Below are positions 62,232 through 64,000 of a stretch of DNA of 64,000 bases, in pieces. The stretch spans positions 496,001-560,000 of the forward strand of contig NZ_RWBG01000002.1 in assembly GCF_003944795.1 (NCBI RefSeq), read 5' to 3'. Both the position numbers and the translations under genes were made by a program. Numbering within the stretch: position 1 is the first letter of the stretch; each line of letters begins with the position of its first letter. The notes beneath the pieces were generated by a model, which had not been told where the DNA came from, did not search any database, and saw nothing but the letters and a program-made list of their open reading frames with translations. Origin of the DNA: Mangrovimonas spongiae (GTDB lineage: Bacteria > Bacteroidota > Bacteroidia > Flavobacteriales > Flavobacteriaceae).

Positions 62232-62239
62232 TAACTTTG
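62232..62239 (+). promoter_or_regulatory. Promoter -7 box of the fur-like gene
   Basis: TAACTTTG fits TAnnTTTG and lies 10 bp before the ATG, giving a nearly leaderless transcript; no TTG at the usual -33. It would let fur-purA be made apart from the RSH gene. Confidence 0.5.
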
Positions 62240-62249
62240 CAAGCATATT

Positions 62250-62702
62250 ATGAGTGTAAAAACCGATACAAAAAACCAAGAAATTGTAAAGAATGTGTTT
62301 ACAGCCTATCTAGAAGAGAACGGGCATCGTAAAACACCAGAGCGCTATGCTATCCTTCAAGAAATTTATGATAGCGAAGAACACTTCGATATAGAATCGT
62401 TGTACATTACAATGAAAAATAAAAAATATCGTGTTAGTCGTGCGACACTTTACAACACCATTGAACTTCTTTTAGAATGTGGCTTGGTACGTAAACACCA
62501 ATTTGGCCAAAACCAAGCGCATTACGAAAAATCCTATTTCGACAAACAACACGATCATGTTATTTTAACCGATACAGGCGAAGTGATTGAATTTTGCGAT
62601 CCACGCATTCAATCTATTAAAAAAACTATCGAAGACGTTTTCGATATCGAAATAAAAAATCACTCACTCTACTTTTACGGAAACCGAAAAAAAACAACAT
62701 AA
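62250..62702 (+). CDS. Fur family transcriptional regulator
   Basis: The 150-residue protein has the Fur winged helix ([40 protein letters not shown]) and the dimerisation domain with [20 protein letters not shown]. The usual CxxC zinc pair after HDH is replaced by LTDTG, so the structural zinc site of E. coli Fur is absent; this variant seems frequent in Bacteroidota. It could sense iron, zinc or peroxide. It lies between the RSH gene and purA with short gaps. No operator could be defined. Confidence 0.93.
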   Translation: MSVKTDTKNQEIVKNVFTAYLEENGHRKTPERYAILQEIYDSEEHFDIESLYITMKNKKYRVSRATLYNTIELLLECGLVRKHQFGQNQAHYEKSYFDKQHDHVILTDTGEVIEFCDPRIQSIKKTIEDVFDIEIKNHSLYFYGNRKKTT

Positions 62703-62714
62703 CTTTATACTATA

Positions 62715-63986
62715 ATGGCGGTAGATTTACTACTTGGATTACAATGGGGAGACGAAGGCAAAGGTAAAATTGTCGATGTTCTTACCTCCAAATACAATAT
62801 TATTGCCCGTTTTCAAGGCGGCCCAAACGCAGGACACACATTAGTTTTTAACGGAAAGAAACATGTGCTTCATACCATCCCATCAGGGATTTTTCATGAA
62901 GATGCTATTAATTTAGTTGGAAACGGTGTTGTAATAGACCCTGTTATCTTTAAAAAAGAGTTAGACAAGTTAACTGAGCAAGGTGTAGATTACAAAAAAA
63001 ACCTGCTTATCTCCAGAAAAGCACACGTTATACTACCAACTCATAGACTTTTAGATGCGGCCAGCGAAACCTCCAAAGGGAAAGCTAAAATTGGTTCTAC
63101 ACTTAAAGGTATTGGCCCGACTTATATGGATAAAACCGGCAGAAATGGTATTCGTGTTGGCGACTTAGAAATGAATGATTGGAAAGAAAAATACCGCGCT
63201 TTAGCCAATAAGCACGAAGCCATGATAGATTTCTACAATGTAGATATTCAATACGATTTAGACGAGCTTGAAGCAGAGTTTTTTGAAGGTGTAGAACAAC
63301 TAAAAACATTGCAGTTTATTGACTCCGAAGAATATGTTTTTCAAGCACAAAAAGCAGAAAAAAGTATCCTTGCAGAAGGCGCTCAAGGTTCGTTATTAGA
63401 TATCGATTTTGGCACCTATCCATTTGTAACCTCATCAAATACAACTGCTGCTGGCGCGTGTACTGGTTTAGGTATTGCTCCTAATAAAATCGGCGATGTT
63501 TTTGGTATTTTTAAAGCTTATACCACACGTGTAGGCTCGGGACCGTTCCCTACCGAATTATTCGATGAAGATGGTGCTACCATGGCAAAAGTTGGTAACG
63601 AATTTGGCGCAACTACAGGACGTCCAAGACGTTGTGGCTGGTTAGATTTAGTAGCCTTAAAATACGCTTGCCAAGTAAATGGCGTAACACAGTTAATGAT
63701 GATGAAAGCCGATGTGTTGTCAGGTTTCGAAACGCTAAAAGTATGCACCGCTTACAATTACAAAGGCAAAACCATCACACATTTACCTTACAATATCGAA
63801 GAAGAGAATGTATCGCCTATTTATTCCGAAATGGCAGGTTGGAAAGCCGATTTAACAAGCATGAGTGAAGCTTCACAATTACCAAAAGCACTTAACGAGT
63901 ATATCGATTTTCTTGAAAAAGAACTTGAAATCCCTATTAAAATTGTATCTGTTGGCCCAGACAGAAAACAAACTATTTTTAGGTAA
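62715..63986 (+). CDS. purA: Adenylosuccinate synthase
   Basis: The 423-residue cytosolic enzyme links IMP and aspartate with GTP, the first committed step to AMP. Visible are GLQWGDEGKGKIVDVL, FQGGPNAGHTLVF, KGIGPTYMDKTGR, AEGAQGSLLDIDFGTYPFVT and TTGRPRRCGWLD. Length is normal. It starts 12 bp after fur, so both are likely one transcript. The stop is 14 bp from the right edge; no terminator is visible before the window ends. Confidence 0.97.
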   Translation: MAVDLLLGLQWGDEGKGKIVDVLTSKYNIIARFQGGPNAGHTLVFNGKKHVLHTIPSGIFHEDAINLVGNGVVIDPVIFKKELDKLTEQGVDYKKNLLISRKAHVILPTHRLLDAASETSKGKAKIGSTLKGIGPTYMDKTGRNGIRVGDLEMNDWKEKYRALANKHEAMIDFYNVDIQYDLDELEAEFFEGVEQLKTLQFIDSEEYVFQAQKAEKSILAEGAQGSLLDIDFGTYPFVTSSNTTAAGACTGLGIAPNKIGDVFGIFKAYTTRVGSGPFPTELFDEDGATMAKVGNEFGATTGRPRRCGWLDLVALKYACQVNGVTQLMMMKADVLSGFETLKVCTAYNYKGKTITHLPYNIEEENVSPIYSEMAGWKADLTSMSEASQLPKALNEYIDFLEKELEIPIKIVSVGPDRKQTIFR

Positions 63987-64000
63987 AATAAAGAATAATC

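Noticed and set aside
1-64000. CRISPR arrays, insertion sequences, prophage and rRNA genes
   Set aside because: No regular repeat-spacer pattern, transposase, integrase or rRNA stretch was seen.

Overview
The window is from a bacterium of the phylum Bacteroidota, almost certainly family Flavobacteriaceae. The DNA is AT-rich. It carries type IX secretion and gliding genes (porU, porV, gldJ), a protein with a T9SS C-terminal sorting signal, a type III glutamine synthetase next to a eukaryote-like one, DUF3078 and DUF4197 proteins, and many promoters of the Bacteroidota type (TTG, about 20 bp, then TAnnTTTG). Genus and species cannot be told from sequence reading alone. Most of the window is ordinary core chromosome: no insertion sequence, prophage, CRISPR array or rRNA operon was seen.

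Layout. 1-2571 (minus): the start of a mannose-1-phosphate guanylyltransferase, a SprT-like protein and argS. 2974-7693: a TPR sensor kinase (plus), then a CtlX-type hydrolase, a short-chain dehydrogenase and an M28 peptidase (minus). 7778-11812: a 1344-residue secreted protein joining VCBS/UnbV repeats to a vanadium-haloperoxidase-type domain and a T9SS signal. 11971-15152: pdhC, pdhA and cdd. 15240-22369: porV and porU, divergent from gldJ. 22440-24893: murF, a PAS/LuxR regulator and two tRNA-Val genes. 24958-31941: folC, a TonB/ExbD/ExbB set, nhaD, an amino-acid dehydrogenase and anmK. 32040-37135 (plus): an acyl-CoA dehydrogenase, then a short leader ORF ahead of a porin, a BCCT transporter and a tandem universal stress protein. 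37222-40665: the fused mutase IcmF. 41028-44934: OmpA-like, thioredoxin-like and DUF4197 proteins, a possible small RNA and two tiny ORFs. 44951-50672: a BtuF-like receptor, pyrF, prfA, a small membrane protein and B12-dependent ribonucleotide reductase. 50873-56625: DUF3078 protein, purM, GSIII and GSII. 56683-63986: a Na+/Ca2+ exchanger, a BlaI/M56 sensor pair, then relA/spoT, fur and purA.

How the genes relate. PorU and PorV work together at the outer membrane to cut and attach T9SS cargo; the 1344-residue protein looks like one such client. ExbB, ExbD and the TonB-like protein form an energy-transducing set. IcmF and the class II reductase both need cobalamin, and a BtuF-like protein lies between them. 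GSIII and GSII are divergent and may share control. The BlaI and M56 genes are adjacent and look autoregulated.

The most interesting signals are the leader ORF with a Pro-Pro-Pro end and a hairpin over its stop codon before the porin/BCCT operon; the VCBS-haloperoxidase fusion; two BlaI-type dyads lying inside the promoter; terminators placed directly against the next gene on the same strand (tRNA-Val, murF, pyrF); terminator-like hairpins in the middle of divergent intergenic regions; and a possible free-standing small RNA at 44312-44409. All assignments come from reading the sequence and recalling protein families; no database search was run.
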